Positions 20,201 through 28,700 of a stretch of 54,857 nt of DNA are shown in pieces (the stretch's first letter is position 1; each line of letters begins with the position of its first letter). Below the pieces are notes generated by a model. The model was not told the origin of the DNA and made no database searches. It saw only the letters and a list, made by a program, of their open reading frames with translations. Source of the stretch: Cytophagales bacterium (GTDB taxonomy: Bacteria > Bacteroidota > Bacteroidia > Cytophagales > Spirosomataceae); assembly GCA_013298865.1 (NCBI GenBank), contig JAAFJL010000011.1, positions 1 through 54,857 of the forward strand, given 5' to 3'. A program made the translations under genes and the position numbers.

Positions 20201-22747
20201 ACTGTAAATGGTATCTCCGATTTTGCGACAAATTTTGCTAAATACGCCTTCCGTATTGACCGTGGTGACTGGGTAAGTGGTGCAACTGCCAATGTATTTA
20301 CAGGCGTGCCAGACGGCAAACATACCATCGTGATACGCCTCCGTGCAGGTGCACCTGATGATAATACCAGCGACTGCTATATCATTAAAGAATTAGGCGA
20401 AACATTAGTTGCTTGTAATACGAACCAATGTGAATATTACGTAAAATCGGTTGATGATGCTAATGTAGAAACAACCTTAATTCCTCGTATTGGGAAGGCA
20501 TACAAAAATCTTACATTAAGTGTAGAAGATATTAATACAAATGCACCGCTTACAGGGACAGTAACTTATGCATGGACTGGACCAAATGCCTTTGTAGCAA
20601 ACACAGCCGTAATACAAACCAGTAAGCCTGGTAAATATAAAGTAGTTACTACAAGATATGGGGTTAGTTGTACAACAGAAACAACATTGTCCTCTAAACC
20701 ATGTAGAGAATTGGGTACAGCTAAAAATGCTTGTAGTACCAAAGATTTAACAGGTGTAGCAGATGACCCTAACAATCGTTTGACCGCTTTGAATGTGGGT
20801 GACAAAGTACAAGCAGGAGATTTTGAGTTAACGATTACAGAAATCACTTCTGGCGATGCCAGTGGGTGGAATGGAAAGGGGTATATTCCTACAATATTAC
20901 CAATTGTACAGCCTTCTGGTAATATCCAAGTTAAAGAAGTTAACTTATTAATTGAGTTAAAAAATGCAGTTTTCAATGACTGTAATCAACTAACCAACAC
21001 CAACGCAACGGCAACACAACCGACCGTATTTACAGTTTATGACCCAAAAAACTGGAGTACAGACATTGGTTCAATTGATTATGCTTTTAAAGGATTGGAC
21101 GGGATTAAACAGGATTTATTAGATCTATTCAATAACTTTCAGAATACAACTGAGTACAAAGCTAAAATTAGAGCTAAAATACAGGAATTAGAAGATTTGA
21201 TTAATGCAGCGAGTGCAAAACAGCTTGACCCAGATGTGAAAGCAGAACTTCAAGCAGCTATAGATGCTATTAAAAATCCTTGTTTACCATGCTTAGAAGA
21301 TAATGCTGTAATTGAGGGACTTAATAATGGAGTAAATGATAATGGATATATTACTGAAGGAGTAAATTCAAATGCAAGAGTTGCTACCAATTGCTCATTA
21401 TCAAGCATCAAAAATATATTAAGTATCCCGACTCCACAGCAATTATTAATAAAATGTTTTGGAGGGGCTGCAATAGAAATACTATTTGCTTATGTAGGTA
21501 AATGGGTAGAGATAGCATTAGATGAAAAAAAGCCTGCAACCAATATAGCTAATTATAACAATATTATTAATGACTTTAAGCCAAGCGAATGGACTCAACT
21601 ACTCAAAGATGCTGGTAAAGGCTGTATAGAAAACATGGTGCCTTGGGGCAATGGTTCCTCTAAACTTTTAAAAGCATCAGCAATTATATTAGATGCGACT
21701 GACTCTTTTGCTGATGAAATAATTACACAATATAATACTTATAAAACTAATACCCCTGATAACCAAGAGAGTGTTAGAAATTTCATTGAAGTAGCTGACT
21801 GGGGGAAAGCGTCCAAAGCGGCAGCATTATCTGCTTTAGCTTCGGTAGTTATAACATCTTTAGGCAATGGTAAAGCAACGAAATTACTAGATAAGTTTAA
21901 AGGATATGTAAGTACTTCAAAAGGGTATTTGTTTCTACAAAAGAAAATGGGACAAATGGGATGTGACGCAGGCGTATTCCAAGAAATTTGTAAACGATTA
22001 AAAATCAAAACCTTCTGTTTCCCAGCAGGTACTTTGATTACTGTTCCGAATGGATATAAGCCCATTGAGCTAATTACCCCCAAAGATTCTGTTATTGCTT
22101 ATGATGAAATAGAGCAGAAGTTTACAACCAAAAAGGTAAACCAAACCTTTAAAAAAGTATCGACACAACTTGTAATGTTGCATGCTCTGGGTGGTAAGCT
22201 AATTGCAAGCCCAACACCAGAACATCCATTTTTTGTAAAAAATACTTACAAACCTGCCAAAGAATTAGTAAAAGGTGATACTTTACTTTCGAAAACTAAT
22301 AACTTTATTGTAATTGATAAAGTAGTTGCGGTTGATTCTGTTTTAGATGTTTATAACTTTGAGGTAGAAGATAGCCATAATTATTTGGTGGGTGAGGATG
22401 GGGTGTTGGTGCATAATGAGTGTTTTAAAAAAGTCACTCTTCCTAATGGATTAAAAGGTGCAAAGCAGATAAATGAGCAAATCGAAGAAATATTACTTGG
22501 ACGTGGTACACCAAGACTTGAAGCAGATGGAGTTACTCAAAAAATATTTCAAAATCGAAGCAATACTGCCGTAGAAAGAAAATGGGCGGGAGGGTTAGAA
22601 TATCAAGTCGATGTTCCTGGAATGTCAAATACATACAGAATTTTGAAACTACCAAACGGAGTTGATGCTGATGGAAATCCAATTTTTAAATATGGCTACT
22701 CAACTAACCATTTTCAAACTGTTTATGATTTCTTACCAGTAGAATAA
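14297..22747 (+). CDS. Giant surface polymorphic toxin: Ig/PKD stalk, Hint domain, barnase-like tip
   Basis: A 2816-residue secreted protein with a signal peptide (1-24). Regions in order: a beta-rich N-terminal domain (about 105-260); a module with SWYYLKI and DIDFICWGPF (about 305-440), typical of large T9SS-linked surface proteins; many cysteine-containing Ig-like repeats (about 440-1460); a PKD domain with WNFGDGTPDV and THTFPAIGEYTVTLTV (about 1470-1575); more Ig/SprB-like units to about 2130; an alpha-rich pre-toxin region (about 2240-2570); a complete Hint domain (C2574 to H2706-N2707); and a 109-residue C-terminal toxin. The toxin resembles barnase (see 22418). It has no T9SS sorting domain. 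The next gene encodes a barstar-like protein. Its likely role is contact-dependent killing of neighbours, with the Hint domain freeing the tip (inference from polymorphic-toxin architecture). Confidence 0.82.
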   Translation: MRQLYSKFLLVCFFWLISNLHVAGTTSSFAYSDNNIKDKASEKSTPVKASATTGSGRNDRFKKEESLPTNPKVKRKVVSALPLVPAVSPAKNEDAKLLTEPITALKSKVAGLLNTSFDEKVGPDPFIFTITSTEDSVAIGEEFELTVRVSYVEFGQTQFFLPEWYRYTLKVAMPKGFTQTGGDYKDFCTRALPLNNQSPQTTFTIKGKFEYTPEDPTFKVLRGFEGANEQSEFIFKGEKKIFINYFLDKNGRKIFYHNKKSKAIRLSNSSTISGILPFCTSTGTGIVSSYDINTRQAQSGPAYGCLAEQPSPSWYYLKIKKGGKLKINIKGKYQEDDIDFICWGPFDQESLDNLKLHPELLIAEKVQDCSFNPSDVEDCNFGYLQTRQGNLLKNEAVKDKIYILLVTNYTSNPPSTRTETEISLNKTSGDAETDCGICNVAKPITSGGKLITSGESVKITASGCTNGIITWDNDLGDGEEKTVSPTITTTYRAKCKINGCESELSDGETVSVGSTCTITKPTISGDDSGCGGVTLSYTQTADHTYDWEYSPSGAVSTFTSQGSSAISYPVSASGYYRIKVSKLGGCTDDYSTNTKNPSITPTPATPVVAAPSTTNLYGISSITLSLSTSCRTGENLKWYKDGVETDNFVDASDVPLNTSKAYTAKCEKNGCFGTVSNQIFINNSSDCPSGSITFGYNPSNRSINRNGTITISASNCPSGTSFKWADGNTSSVRDFNYTSNGSFTESGKCTKNVNGNEIACVSGTTESISVACDNLSLPTYSCNKAGCSITEGESIVITGNCASGNFSWLDGPANPRTNSPSSNITYFGKCTSTATGCSTGDYDAPRAVYVNNRPQLSVSITGFDSPCGNNNGGKVSVQTAGRSGNRFGYYLDKKINGAWVQENQYALTWTTHQFLGLSEGQYRVRAVDYPAPDGTPTKAEDNAVSNEVTIAKVPTPTKPIVTAGQTVLCNSTETTTLTASNCNAGLFWYKHIDAGRWDYMGISGITQITVGPGVYQVECSSAGCNAGNGNNIDIWSDNMVISDASKDVCIVWGINNNSQEAKPSNTFTFVQSQGPPITYQTLIIPWSSIVYDNRLAAMTQKAPAFVIPTSSKIDFKVGESVTLNAGGCSGIITWKGGGSATTLTGKTITVYPTAQSTTYKATCSNSTGTCQGPISNEIVLNRTSDAFSISSSATAFCAAEGPIVLRATGCSAPASVVWSTGAVGQTLTITSLTSTLSVSAACYSSPTIKDASTLIVAKSNTIKLFVPSVALDAGLTPVISACEGTTVSIATVGCPAENLYWFTYVGQYINDNYYEIPTPIPNYSNKQTVLNRTVSNTQLSEIVYYQCAGTKGTGAELSCPTPVQQVEIKSKKKSGAKPDPAAIEVCEGQPFNLKVIDREPRDLTYEWLAPGLKSVAVLDASPTKTNVTTTLNALDTYGTGPNSKWRFNVSNECGVVEKTFDMKVTSSPVSVTFSAEDTRLKTVKFLNSSRPANAYIMQEINNSSGRPTGDIIKTLEATPKNGKWNFGDGTPDVVIANANWNEITHTFPAIGEYTVTLTVIDPKNACPKSLSTKFYIGCEKPLPPTKIEQSANTLCLGQSITLKALGCEKAIPTQTKWFQITTTAGGTQVETPISNLGESIILSPSSEGSYNYKAKCVLDECLSDISSAVTFNVQNLLAPKAFVSDPVTLGFVQTPVSSVVGNPVSLSVSGCDGEVVWTTWANTSPSTPLKGAILLFPKPNGTSTWTGITPGTAYTFTSKCVKAANGTTCESPLSNTLSVTFTACPNVVITPTAAQIVCDGTPTVMTASQGNGVFTWFKEVGGIETQVGSGATYKPLENGKFFAKSCNGASVSTKTDVSIVTLKPQITLQPNTNPALAGTAMAFQAADANANTPTYNWTGPNGFNSALQNASIASLSNLNTGIYTVKLTKGTCTAKADVDFYVSAANCPTVFNQNPTVAVNCVNGVATLTVNGISDFATNFAKYAFRIDRGDWVSGATANVFTGVPDGKHTIVIRLRAGAPDDNTSDCYIIKELGETLVACNTNQCEYYVKSVDDANVETTLIPRIGKAYKNLTLSVEDINTNAPLTGTVTYAWTGPNAFVANTAVIQTSKPGKYKVVTTRYGVSCTTETTLSSKPCRELGTAKNACSTKDLTGVADDPNNRLTALNVGDKVQAGDFELTITEITSGDASGWNGKGYIPTILPIVQPSGNIQVKEVNLLIELKNAVFNDCNQLTNTNATATQPTVFTVYDPKNWSTDIGSIDYAFKGLDGIKQDLLDLFNNFQNTTEYKAKIRAKIQELEDLINAASAKQLDPDVKAELQAAIDAIKNPCLPCLEDNAVIEGLNNGVNDNGYITEGVNSNARVATNCSLSSIKNILSIPTPQQLLIKCFGGAAIEILFAYVGKWVEIALDEKKPATNIANYNNIINDFKPSEWTQLLKDAGKGCIENMVPWGNGSSKLLKASAIILDATDSFADEIITQYNTYKTNTPDNQESVRNFIEVADWGKASKAAALSALASVVITSLGNGKATKLLDKFKGYVSTSKGYLFLQKKMGQMGCDAGVFQEICKRLKIKTFCFPAGTLITVPNGYKPIELITPKDSVIAYDEIEQKFTTKKVNQTFKKVSTQLVMLHALGGKLIASPTPEHPFFVKNTYKPAKELVKGDTLLSKTNNFIVIDKVVAVDSVLDVYNFEVEDSHNYLVGEDGVLVHNECFKKVTLPNGLKGAKQINEQIEEILLGRGTPRLEADGVTQKIFQNRSNTAVERKWAGGLEYQVDVPGMSNTYRILKLPNGVDADGNPIFKYGYSTNHFQTVYDFLPVE
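22016..22417 (+). other. Hint autoprocessing domain of the giant protein
   Basis: Residues 2574-2707. It opens with CFPAGTLITV (block A; C2574 is the nucleophile position), contains TPEHPFFV (the block B histidine region), and closes with VYNFEVEDSHNYLVGEDG then VLVHN. The VHN ending is the usual junction with a C-terminal toxin in polymorphic toxins. All expected blocks are present, so self-cleavage is plausible. Confidence 0.88.
22418..22744 (+). other. Barnase-like C-terminal toxin domain
   Basis: Residues 2708-2816. By eye it aligns with barnase: IFQNR (R2754) against IFSNR; YQVDV against READI; TYRIL (R2781, matching R87) against SDRIL; and STNHFQTV (H2805, matching H102) against TTDHYQTF. 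The general base E73 of barnase falls on Q2770, with E2768 two residues earlier, so the catalytic base is shifted, replaced, or misaligned here. The barstar-like product of the next gene strongly supports the call. Predicted activity is ribonuclease. Confidence 0.75.
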
Positions 22748-22757
22748 TCAATGAAAA

Positions 22758-23492
22758 ATGAATGAAGAACTAAATATAACTATTATTTTAAACAATGCTA
22801 TCGTCATACAAGGTAGTAGTATCAATCTTGATCCATATTCTACAACAACTGGAAGAAAGTTCAATATAGAAAATCTACAATATGATAAGGGTTTAGATAT
22901 ACCTTACATTGATAAAATATCTGTAACTATTTCCTATTTAAAATATAACAATGAAGTAGTTTTTCTCTCTGAATTTAAAATAGTAGTATTAGATTTTGGT
23001 GAACTAAATTCTGTTAATTGGTGGTTTTATGGACTTGTTGAAAGTAATGAAGAATATAAACAAGGTTGTATAGATGTTTTTAATCTTTGGCAGAATAATA
23101 AATTATTTGACTGGTTTAGTTTTCCTTATAATGCTCCTCAGAAAGAAGATTATTTACACGCTTGTAGTATTTATACAAGTTTAAGCAAAACCATAAAAGA
23201 CAATAAAAAGCATTTTGTAATAAATGTTTCCAAAGTACGAGAATATCGAGATTTTATCTATTTAATGAGCACTGCGTTTGAAGGATATAGAGGTTATTTT
23301 GGACATAGTTTTTATACTTTTTGTGATTGTTTATTAGAACTTTACCACAATGATAATGAAGTTTTTAAAGATTGTGTTATTGAATTTATTGGTGTCTCTG
23401 AAATGCGTATAATGGATGATGAAAGTTTCTTTGAAGATGTCATAAATGAATTCTTAAAATATAATATTAGTATACTCTATGAAACTCTTTAA
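22758..23492 (+). CDS. Immunity protein with C-terminal barstar-like domain
   Basis: A 244-residue cytoplasmic protein starting 10 bases after the toxin gene. The C-terminal part (about 152-244) follows the barstar order: beta strand HFVINVSKV, helix, then GYFGHSFYTFCDCL (179-192) against barstar EYYGENLDALWDCL, strand VIEFIGVSEM, helix, and strand ISILYETL. D190 matches barstar D39, the main contact with barnase arginines and histidine; barstar D35 and W38 are replaced by Y186 and C189. The first about 145 residues are an unrecognised domain. Position and fold both indicate that it neutralises the barnase-like tip of the upstream protein. It overlaps the next gene by 14 bases. The ATG at 22752 is not usable because that frame stops at once. 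Confidence 0.8.
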   Translation: MNEELNITIILNNAIVIQGSSINLDPYSTTTGRKFNIENLQYDKGLDIPYIDKISVTISYLKYNNEVVFLSEFKIVVLDFGELNSVNWWFYGLVESNEEYKQGCIDVFNLWQNNKLFDWFSFPYNAPQKEDYLHACSIYTSLSKTIKDNKKHFVINVSKVREYRDFIYLMSTAFEGYRGYFGHSFYTFCDCLLELYHNDNEVFKDCVIEFIGVSEMRIMDDESFFEDVINEFLKYNISILYETL

Positions 23493-24714
23493 ACCCCTAT
23501 TCCTCCTACTAATAACCTTTTTAAAGGCATATTCACAGGAGGCATCTATCAAACATATTAATTTTTTACCCGTTTCTGAGCAGGTAAAAAATAGTCAAAA
23601 CCTTAACCATCAGAAGGCTTTGCCATTTATGCAAAAGCCCTACGAGTTATTGAATTATTGGGGAGACCAAACGCTGCCCATAGCTCAATATTCAGAAAAG
23701 GAAAAGGCTTTTCAACAACATCTCAATCATGTCCTTTCAGATGATTTTGTGTTGTCGTATTCACCAGAAAGTATAGCATTTGAGGAAGATAATTATAATC
23801 TACCGCTCAATGAACGAAATATTGACAATGAACCCATAACGCCCTATACTTGGAAATGGGTCAGGTTTGAATTAATCCACGAAGACGGAAGTAAAGACGA
23901 AGTAAAACTGTGTCGCCCCAATTGGTGGCTCAATAACTTAGGAGCAAACAAAGTAGGCGAAAAAGTATATCTTGATATTCCCGAAACGGGCATTAATGGC
24001 ACAGCACTCGTTACCAAAATATTGCCTTGCCAATTAGATACAAGGCTTTTGAATGAAAAACGAGAAGGTGAGTACGTGTATCGCCCTATCACGGCAACAT
24101 TCAAACATCAAAGTGCCGAAGTTTGGGATTTTACTTTTAAGGGAGATGAAACCATTGGAGCAACCAACAATCACCCTTTTTACTCCTTAGACCGCCAAGA
24201 TTACATACCCGTAGGAGAGCTAAGGATAGGTGAGCGAGTAAAGAATTTTGCAGGGACTGAAATCAAATTACTCAGCAAAGCAAAACGCCCAAACCCCGAA
24301 CCAGTCTATAATCTTGAAGTTTATAGAGACCATAATTATTTGGTAGGTAAGGGGAAGATATTGGTGCACAATACTTACATAGATGTTCTTTCGACCGAAA
24401 GTATAAAAGGGGTAAAGTTATTGTCTGGTTTTATATCTAAAAATGGAGATGAATTAGATGTATCAATTGGATTGATTTATAAACAAGATGGATACACTGG
24501 AAGTGTTTTTGAAAATCTACTTAACCACTTAGATGATTTAGGGAAGGAACATGGTACTAAATCACTTAGAATCACTTTCGAAACTATTACAGATGTAGCA
24601 ACAAGAGATTTTTATAAGGCACAAGCTGCGAAATATGGTTTTAAAATATCATATAAATTGAGCCCAGTATCATCAAAAGCAGCACCTGCATTAGATATAA
24701 TTTGGACTAAATAA
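23479..24714 (+). CDS. Secreted partial-Hint protein with unrecognised C-terminal toxin
   Basis: A 411-residue protein with a signal peptide (MKLFKPLFLLLITFLKAYSQ). The middle carries only the latter part of a pretoxin Hint module: VYLDIPETGINGTALV, ATFKH, TIGATNNHPFYSLDRQDYIP, VGELRIGERV and VYNLEVYRDHNYLVGKGK, ending VHN at N298. The catalytic N-terminal cysteine block (CxxGT) is missing. The tip (299-411) is not a family I recognise; the segment GTKSLRITFETIT with RDFYKAQAAKYGFK faintly recalls GNAT acetyltransferases, but this is weak. Two small genes that look like immunity genes follow. It may be an incoming toxin cassette given its own signal peptide, or a displaced end of an older toxin. 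The start overlaps the barstar-like gene. Confidence 0.7.
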   Translation: MKLFKPLFLLLITFLKAYSQEASIKHINFLPVSEQVKNSQNLNHQKALPFMQKPYELLNYWGDQTLPIAQYSEKEKAFQQHLNHVLSDDFVLSYSPESIAFEEDNYNLPLNERNIDNEPITPYTWKWVRFELIHEDGSKDEVKLCRPNWWLNNLGANKVGEKVYLDIPETGINGTALVTKILPCQLDTRLLNEKREGEYVYRPITATFKHQSAEVWDFTFKGDETIGATNNHPFYSLDRQDYIPVGELRIGERVKNFAGTEIKLLSKAKRPNPEPVYNLEVYRDHNYLVGKGKILVHNTYIDVLSTESIKGVKLLSGFISKNGDELDVSIGLIYKQDGYTGSVFENLLNHLDDLGKEHGTKSLRITFETITDVATRDFYKAQAAKYGFKISYKLSPVSSKAAPALDIIWTK

Positions 24715-24718
24715 TATC

Positions 24719-25219
24719 ATGAATAAGCTATTTAAAAAAAAGGAATATTGTATTTCTTTACTTCAACAGTACAATGGTTGGGGAAAAGAAAATTTAGGTT
24801 TATTAGATGTTTTAGTTGGCTCAGAATTAAGTAGTGAAATTGAAGCAACAACGGTTGCAACCAATATTCTAATTAATACCAATAAGATAATATCACCTAT
24901 CCAACTTGAAAATTCCGTTGAATTACCCGTAGTCGAATTATTTATTGATATAGAAAATTTTGTGGTTTTTACGACACAATGTATTTATAATTGTAGGAAG
25001 ACAATAATTGAGAAAATAGAATACCTTGATATTATCAAAGTGGATTCTAACTCTCTCACTCAATTTCTTTTGAATAAATCAACGACTTTACATTTTGGGG
25101 ATATTGAGTTAATTCTTTCAAATGGGACGAAAGTAATTGTTGTTTTTGAATATGGTATTTCTTTTCGTCCTCTTGTTTATTTTCTGACGATGATAAATGA
25201 TAATGGAGAAATCTATTAA
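24719..25219 (+). CDS. Putative immunity protein for the second toxin
   Basis: A 166-residue, acidic, cytoplasmic protein with no signal peptide, beginning 5 bases after the partial-Hint toxin gene. No family is recognised. It contains a hydrophobic strand-rich C-terminal half (KSTTLHFGDIELILSNG, VIVVFEYGISF). Small size, tight linkage and low GC are the usual signs of an immunity gene in a polymorphic toxin cassette; the function rests on this position only. Confidence 0.55.
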   Translation: MNKLFKKKEYCISLLQQYNGWGKENLGLLDVLVGSELSSEIEATTVATNILINTNKIISPIQLENSVELPVVELFIDIENFVVFTTQCIYNCRKTIIEKIEYLDIIKVDSNSLTQFLLNKSTTLHFGDIELILSNGTKVIVVFEYGISFRPLVYFLTMINDNGEIY

Positions 25220-25257
25220 ACGGTACAAGAAGTAATAAATGCTTCTAAATTAATTAG

Positions 25258-25722
25258 ATGATAGAACAAGAACAGGCATTACAATTAATTCATGAATACA
25301 CAAAAACAATATATTTTGTGGTAAAAAAGATATTGAATAAATATGAAAAATATACTGAAAGTCCAGATTTGAAATTTATTGAAAGCTTTTGGAAATTGTA
25401 CATTCAAAAAGAAATTCCGAAGCATGATATACTAAAAGTAGATGAAAATACAATTGAGTATAATTTTCATGGGGGAGGCTGTTTCTTTAAACATAATGAT
25501 GTTGAAGTTGATACCTCTTTTTATACCGCATCAGGAGAGTTTGTAATAAGTTATAGCGTAGATAAATTGTGGGATTTCATGAAATCAAGCAAGAGTAATA
25601 TTGATTTTAAAAGTCGTTTTGAACTTGATGAAATTTTAGAAAAAATGTGTTTGGAAGGATTAATATTTAGGAGTGTACCATTACCATTTAAAGTATATCA
25701 TTCAAGATACGAAACGAATTAA
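25258..25722 (+). CDS. Small DUF6896-like protein, possible second immunity gene
   Basis: A 154-residue protein with no signal peptide, 39 bases after the previous gene. The segment FHGGGC (near 70-75) followed by VEVDTSF and KLWDFM resembles the HGxGC core of DUF6896 proteins, which are often found in toxin-immunity loci; I recall this resemblance and cannot verify it here. With no toxin gene directly before it, it is either a second immunity factor for the partial-Hint toxin or an orphan left from an earlier cassette. Confidence 0.5.
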   Translation: MIEQEQALQLIHEYTKTIYFVVKKILNKYEKYTESPDLKFIESFWKLYIQKEIPKHDILKVDENTIEYNFHGGGCFFKHNDVEVDTSFYTASGEFVISYSVDKLWDFMKSSKSNIDFKSRFELDEILEKMCLEGLIFRSVPLPFKVYHSRYETN

Positions 25723-25784
25723 TCTTTATAAGAAAATCATTAAAAACGAAAAAAATAAACGGAAACTAAACATCTACTTAACCC

Positions 25785-28700
25785 ATGCTCAAAAGATTTA
25801 CTCACACCTTGCAGTATCTGAGCCTATTGGTATTTACCAGTATGTTAAGCAACTATGTCTATGCCAGCAATGACAAAGACAATCCTCGTACTGAAAAGGA
25901 CAAACCCAATAAAGGTATTGGTGTTCCAGTTGTTCCAGTCGCAACGGCAGTTAGCATGGAAGCCCAGCTAAGATTAGATGAGGCATTAAGGCTTAATTAC
26001 CAAGATGATAAATTGGTGCAAAAGATTATTGTCAAAGATAATCTTGAATCCATACAACTTAATGTAAGCTCAGCCGCAGAGGATGGACGCACTGAAGCAC
26101 GAGCAGCATTCGGCTATTTAGATGCACTTGGAGGAGCATATAAAGATGCTGAATCTATCTCTTATGAGGACTTACAAGATTTACCTGTTGGATTAACAAA
26201 GAAATTTGGAAATACACAGGCAGAAATCGCCATCACAAAAGTGAATTTTTATTCATCTTACGCAGAGATGACTCTTTATGTACGTCTCACGATGGATCAA
26301 AAAACCACTGCTGGAGGAGTACCCAAAAAGAAAGAGCTTATTTTCGGAGCGGACAAAATCAAGTTCACCAAAGAAAACGGTTTTACAGATTTCACGGCAG
26401 TGCTGTTGGGAGATTTCGTTGTGGATATGGGTAAATGGAGCGTAGTTTTCAAAGGAAATTTTGATAAATCTACTGGTAACATTGCTTACGAAGATGCCTG
26501 TTTTGTGAGTATAAAATGTGGTGCATACAATGATGGGCAGTTAGCAGCAGAGGTTATATTTCCAAGAGATGTTCTAGAACCACTTGCAGCCGCTACCAAA
26601 TATAAAGTAATTCCAGACCAGTCAATAAAAGTAAGGGCTGGACTAAAAACAAGAATTGGTGCAGGTGGCTTGCAAGATATTTTGGCACAGGTTTCATTTA
26701 GTCATCCTTTCAGTGTTGCGGGCTATGATAAAGTAGGATTTATACTCTCTCAGGCTACATTAGATATGAGTGATACCCACAACCCTGACCATATAGGGGT
26801 AATCATAAATAGTCCAGACCACCCAGACTTACAAACAGATAAAACTTGGCAAGGCGTAGTAATCAAACAATTTGGATTATTGTTGCCTTCGGAAATTAAA
26901 GACAAGCGAGTAACAACACGTAAAGTAATAGAAGTAAATGATTTTGTATTTAGTAGAACCAAAGGTGTTAGTGGTACAATTGCTTGGAATTATGCAACCA
27001 ATGGCAATGCTATCAGCATTGGCAATGGAGATGCAAGTAAATGGGCATTCTCAGTAGCAAACTTTGAAGTAACTTTTGTTGATAATAAACTAACAGCAGG
27101 TAATTTTAGTGGTATCATGAAAATGCCCCTTGCACCTGATAATCCTTTAGGTTATACCTGTAAGTTTAATCAAGCAGGATTCACTGGGTATTTGAATGTG
27201 ACTCAGACAAACTTAAAGTTTAAAGCTTGGCACGCACAAGCAAATTTAACTTCTCTTGGTTTAGAAATAAAGTCAGGACCAGCCTCATCAACAGACCCAG
27301 AACAAGTATTAAAGCCAGTAGTAACAATGGCAGGGTCATTGTCAGTATCAACTAATAAGTCAGGGCAAGACCAAACGGCTTCAACCGACCCCAACAAAAA
27401 AACAATCGGTTTCAAAGTAGGTTTTGACGAATTGAGAATATTTACTGATGCACCATATATCAGTGTTAAAGGTGTTAGTGGTGGTGCAATACCTGCAACT
27501 ACACCAACACCACCAACGACTCCGCCCACACCACCTGCTCCTGATTTATGTGGTACGACTAACAAGGGGAACACAGGAAATGCAGCCAGAAATACACAAG
27601 AGTCATTCAAAGCGAGTAATGACCCTAATAGTTCAAGTTTCTTAGGTTTTCCGATTACGATGAAAGAAGCCTATTTGGAGACTACAGCCGATAACAAATC
27701 TAACTTTGTCTTTGGTATAGAAGTTGCTATTATGGGTAATGGAGTGAAGGCAGCAGCAGGAGGAGCATTCGAGATGGAATATAACTTGGATAACGGAGCT
27801 GAATTTAGACTGGTTAATTTCAAGTTAAGGTCTATTAAGGTACAAGGTAAATTTCCAGAAGAAGACCCTAAGTTAGAGTTTTGTGGAGAGATTGAAGTCT
27901 ATGAAACTGCTACTGCCAAAGGTTTCAAAGGAAATCTGAATCTGAAAACAATGGGGGTTGGTGTATATGCTTGTGCAGAATTTGGCTATGACAAAGCAGT
28001 AGATTTTCATTATTGGAATATACGAGCAAAGGCGTCCTTCCCAGCTATTCCATTTGCAGGACCTTTGGCAATGAATGGATTGGCAGGTGGTGCATACTAC
28101 CACATGAAACAAGTACAAAGTAGTCTTCCCAGACAGCCCTGTGATGTTGGAGGAGGTGGAAATGTTGATTACGTAGCTGATAATACTGTAGGTTTAGGAT
28201 TTAGAGCAGCTCTTGGATTTGAGGCAGGTGGTAAATTCGCTTTCACAGGCTTTGCAGGTTTTGAAATGGAGTTTTCGACAGCAGGAGCAATTAATAAAGT
28301 AGGAATTTTTGGAGAAGGTACATTGGCAGGTGGATTTAAAGTCCCTGGATTAGAAGCCCTAACAAAGATTACCTCAAAATTAGAAACCGTTGTAAAAAAG
28401 GCACAAGCTACATTACCTGTTGTGGGTAATTTTACAACATTAGATTTAATAAATAAAGCTACTGGACAATACGAAGAAGCAGCAGCCCCACCAGCAAGAA
28501 ATACAGAATCAAAAGGAGCTGTTTATGCAAGAGTGGGCTTAATGTTTGATTTTCAGAATAAGTTTTTTCAAGGAGATGTAGTTGCAGATTTGAATGCTGG
28601 AATTCTGACAGGTTCAGCAAAAATAAACATGTACTTCAGCGAATCAAAATGGTATGTACACGTAGGAAAGTCTGCTCCTGCTGATAGGGTAAAGATGGGA

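Noticed and set aside
23479..24714. Assigning the second toxin tip as a GNAT acetyltransferase
   Set aside because: The resemblance covers one short segment only, without a convincing acetyl-CoA binding motif; I leave it unassigned.
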